The position numbers and the translations under genes are program-made. Shown here in pieces: positions 61,730 through 64,000 of a DNA stretch of 64,000 nucleotides. Origin of the DNA: Firmicutes bacterium UBA2116. GTDB lineage: Bacteria > Bacillota > Clostridia > Tissierellales > Sedimentibacteraceae. Numbering within the stretch: position 1 is the first letter of the stretch; every line of letters starts with the position of its first letter. Location: contig DCYG01000004.1 of NCBI GenBank assembly GCA_002331025.1, positions 80,319-144,318 on the forward strand. Direction: 5' to 3'. Under the pieces are notes generated by a model. That model was not told where the DNA came from and searched no databases. It saw nothing but the letters and a program-made list of their open reading frames with translations.

Positions 61730-63136
61730 ATGAGTATACAAGTTCCGGGACTTACGGAAGTAGTGATACCAAGTACCATAACAGTCCATTTGGGACCTCC
61801 TGATCAGGATGCTGAAAATGTTACTGTACCGTTTATAGATTACATTAAAAATGTAGCATCAAGCGAACTGTATCCTACATGGCCCGAAAATGCATTACGA
61901 GCCAACATTTATGCAATTATATCTGTTGCGTTAAACAGGGTTTTTACTGAATGGTACAGGTCGCAGGGATATAATTTTGATATTACGAATACGACTCAAT
62001 ATGATCAGGCCTTTGTAAACAACAGAGGTATTTTTGATAATGTTTCCGAAATAGTTGACCAAATATTTGACAGTTACATTGCCAGACAGGGACAATTAGA
62101 GCCGTTATTTGCACAATTTTGCGACGGACGAATAGTTCAGTGTCCCGGTTTGTCTCAGTGGGGGACTGTTAATTTAGCTGAACAGAATTTAACACCTTAT
62201 AACATTCTTCAATATTATTATGGCGAAGATATAAATATAATGACTGACACTCCGTTAGTTGATCTTATAGAAACCTTTCCGGGACCCTTAGTACTTGGAG
62301 ATAACAATCCTTATGTATTATCTATGCAAATTTCGCTGAATACTATTGCAACAAACTATCCTGCTTTGCCAAGAATCCCTAATCCAACCGGAACCTTTGA
62401 TGAAGCGACAGAGGCAGCAGTACGTACCTTCCAAAGTATTTTTAACCTTCCGGTTACCGGTGTAGTGGATAAAGCAACCTGGTATCGGATAAGAAGAATA
62501 TATATAGCCGTTACGAGTTTGGCCGAATTAACCTCAAGAGGAATAGGAATAGGCGAAATACCTGAATTTACTCCCACACCTATAGAAGGAGTAGTGCCGC
62601 GAGTTCAGATAGTACAATATTTTCTTAATGTTTTGTCGGCTTTTTATAACACCATACCATCAGTTGATATAAGTGGTATTCTGGATACTCATACAAGAAA
62701 TGCAATTATGGAATTCCAAAAAACTTTTAACTTGCCCGTAACCGGAATTGTAGACGAATCAACCTGGAATACAATGTACAACAACGTTATAGGAATATTG
62801 GATACATTGCCTCCTTCAGCCATAGCTCTTCCGAGCTTATTATGGCCGGGAACAGTTTACAGCTTAGGTTCCGAAGGACCGGCCGTATATCTTATTCAAC
62901 AATACTTATCTTATATTGCTTCTGTTTTAGAAGGATTGCCGCCAACAGTTCCGGACGGTATTTACGGTCCTGTGACAGAGGAAGCCGTAAGAGCATTCCA
63001 GCAATATTTTGGCATCGATGTAACGGGGGTTGTAGACCAATATACCTGGGACAGAATTGTTTTAATTTATCGCCAATTAAGGTTCGGAAATGCCCGAAGT
63101 GAAGGTCAATTCCCAGGCAATAATATTGGAGGTTAA
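61730..63136 (+). CDS. SpoIID-like protein with three peptidoglycan-binding domains
   Basis: 468 aa. Residues 10-170 match the SpoIID/LytB domain: IDYIKNVASSELYPTWPENA with the catalytic-type Glu, FDITNTTQYDQAF, and QWGTVNLAEQNLTPYNILQY, then YYGED. Three PG_binding_1 domains follow (about 184-261, 285-355, 377-452), each with the FNLPVTGVVDxxTW signature. SpoIID is a lytic transglycosylase in engulfment and normally membrane-bound; this one has no signal peptide or anchor. Coupled to the gene before it by a 2-bp gap. Confidence 0.88.
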   Translation: MSIQVPGLTEVVIPSTITVHLGPPDQDAENVTVPFIDYIKNVASSELYPTWPENALRANIYAIISVALNRVFTEWYRSQGYNFDITNTTQYDQAFVNNRGIFDNVSEIVDQIFDSYIARQGQLEPLFAQFCDGRIVQCPGLSQWGTVNLAEQNLTPYNILQYYYGEDINIMTDTPLVDLIETFPGPLVLGDNNPYVLSMQISLNTIATNYPALPRIPNPTGTFDEATEAAVRTFQSIFNLPVTGVVDKATWYRIRRIYIAVTSLAELTSRGIGIGEIPEFTPTPIEGVVPRVQIVQYFLNVLSAFYNTIPSVDISGILDTHTRNAIMEFQKTFNLPVTGIVDESTWNTMYNNVIGILDTLPPSAIALPSLLWPGTVYSLGSEGPAVYLIQQYLSYIASVLEGLPPTVPDGIYGPVTEEAVRAFQQYFGIDVTGVVDQYTWDRIVLIYRQLRFGNARSEGQFPGNNIGG

Positions 63137-63137
63137 T

Positions 63138-63563
63138 ATGCACCATAAGCCGTATTATGTAAAAAATTTAATAAAGAAATTGGAAGCGGAAGTTGGATAT
63201 ATTGACGTCAATACATCTACAGGATTAGGTGCAATTCCTATAAGCAATGCCGAAGTTTCTGTATACGTATGGAACGAACAAGAAGGAGAAACACTCATAA
63301 GGACATTTACCACTGATGAAAGCGGTAAGGCGCCCAGAATTGAACTTCCCGTTTTGCTTTCAAATATAGGTTTATCAGGAGAGGGAAGGACGCAATACCA
63401 TTTAGTTGTTCGTGCACCGAACTATCATACAGTGATAATAATAAATGTTGAAATTTATCCTAACATCGCAAATCAATTCAATGTAAACTTAACACCGTTA
63501 AGACCCGATGAGACCCATCGTGATGAGCGGGTCGATATTCCTATACAAACAAAAAATAAGTAA
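63138..63563 (+). CDS. Second transthyretin-like domain protein
   Basis: 141 aa from ATG 63138 with GGAGG upstream. Same sandwich pattern as 61161-61727: GYIDVNTSTGLGAIPISNAE, VSVYVWNEQEGE, FTTDESGKAPRIELPV, and VEIYPNIANQFNVNLTPL matching the earlier IFPNTTTRFNIDLIPV. No signal peptide. Paralogous member of the operon. Confidence 0.82.
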   Translation: MHHKPYYVKNLIKKLEAEVGYIDVNTSTGLGAIPISNAEVSVYVWNEQEGETLIRTFTTDESGKAPRIELPVLLSNIGLSGEGRTQYHLVVRAPNYHTVIIINVEIYPNIANQFNVNLTPLRPDETHRDERVDIPIQTKNK

Positions 63564-63573
63564 GGAGGTAAAT

Positions 63574-64000
63574 ATGAAAAATAAATTAGCCGCTGCAAAT
63601 CCTGTTTTAGAAATTCAGCTCTACTTAAATGATATAGCGCAAGTACATCCTGAAATTCCCTTAGTATATCCCACTGGAAGATATGACGACAGAACTCGTA
63701 ATGCAGTTACAGAATTTCAAAAATTTTTTTCATTGCCTGTGACAGGTGTAGTTGACTTGGAAACATGGAATAAAATTCTCAGTGAGCATAAAAAATGTTC
63801 TCATTGTATCAATGCTCCAAGCACCGTAGCTTGCTTTCCAAGCAATATTACGAAATTCCAATTAGGAGACCAGAATAATTTTATATATATACTGCAAATT
63901 GTGTTAAACAATTTTAAAAGAAAATATGTTAACTATGTGGAGGTTCCTATAACCGGAATTTTTGATGAAAAAACCGAAGAAGCTGTTAAACAGTTTCAAC
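63574..64000 (+). CDS. Peptidoglycan-binding protein (3' end cut off)
   Basis: 142 codons are visible from ATG 63574, preceded by AAGGAGG. First PG_binding_1 domain at residues 5-70 (NPVLEIQLYLNDIAQ, FQKFFSLPVTGVVDLETWNK), then a Cys pair (KKCSHC), then a second domain (GDQNNFIYILQIVLNNF, PITGIFDEKTEEAVKQFQ) cut by the window edge. No signal peptide. Continues the operon. Confidence 0.88.
   Translation, partial: MKNKLAAANPVLEIQLYLNDIAQVHPEIPLVYPTGRYDDRTRNAVTEFQKFFSLPVTGVVDLETWNKILSEHKKCSHCINAPSTVACFPSNITKFQLGDQNNFIYILQIVLNNFKRKYVNYVEVPITGIFDEKTEEAVKQFQ

Noticed and set aside
1..64000. CRISPR arrays, tRNA or rRNA genes, prophage or transposase genes
   Set aside because: Looked for regularly spaced repeats, cloverleaf/CCA ends and typical proteins; none seen.

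Overview
The window is AT-rich chromosomal DNA with strong AGGAGG-type ribosome binding sites, TTGACA/TATAAT promoters, a Firmicutes-type AddAB nuclease, a BirA-regulated biotin locus and a SpoIID-like spore-wall protein. This suggests a spore-forming anaerobe of the Clostridia/Tissierellia type (Sedimentibacter-like is my guess, not proven). No rRNA, tRNA, CRISPR array, prophage or transposase gene was seen. Most genes lie on the minus strand.

Layout. 1-5.4 kb: a MerR/TipAS-type regulator cut by the window edge, a rifampicin-phosphotransferase-like dikinase facing a TetR repressor across a palindrome-rich gap, a VTT membrane protein and a 2H phosphoesterase. 5.5-11.4 kb: glmM, an orphan gene facing an XRE regulator with shared operator-like repeats, an ABC-F ATPase and tsaD. 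11.5-16.9 kb: a four-gene ABC importer operon (DUF3798 lipoprotein, double ATPase, two permeases) behind a consensus promoter. 17-18.5 kb: two unknown divergent genes. 18.7-26.8 kb: addA, addB and a YhaM-type exonuclease. 27-31.6 kb: an ECF sigma/anti-sigma pair with an ECF-type promoter in front, then hutH with a possible attenuator leader, facing an Lrp-family regulator. 31.6-34.9 kb: two FMN-binding lipoproteins and an iron-sulfur flavoprotein. 34.9-39.5 kb: a fused two-domain E1-like protein and a MacAB-like export operon. 39.7-49 kb: EcsC, VOC, membrane proteins, MFS exporter, SIMPL protein, a second sigma/anti-sigma pair and a phosphoesterase. 49-57 kb: an ABC exporter with a nucleoid-associated protein, GNAT, S66 peptidase, VanW, flavin reductase, acetyltransferase and a cyclophilin-like protein. 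58-61 kb: a CuAO-N/PrcB-like protein, then birA-bioY under an almost perfect BirA operator. 61-64 kb: an operon alternating transthyretin-like proteins with peptidoglycan-binding proteins, one of them SpoIID-like; it runs off the window edge.

Four families of short non-coding repeats (called A-D here) sit between genes, often next to terminators. Several genes have a good Shine-Dalgarno site but no ATG/GTG/TTG at the right place; an in-frame ATT sits there instead (17662, 37508, 61161). The least described parts are the 61-64 kb spore-wall-like operon, the fused E1-like protein at 34.9-36.3 kb and the ATT starts.
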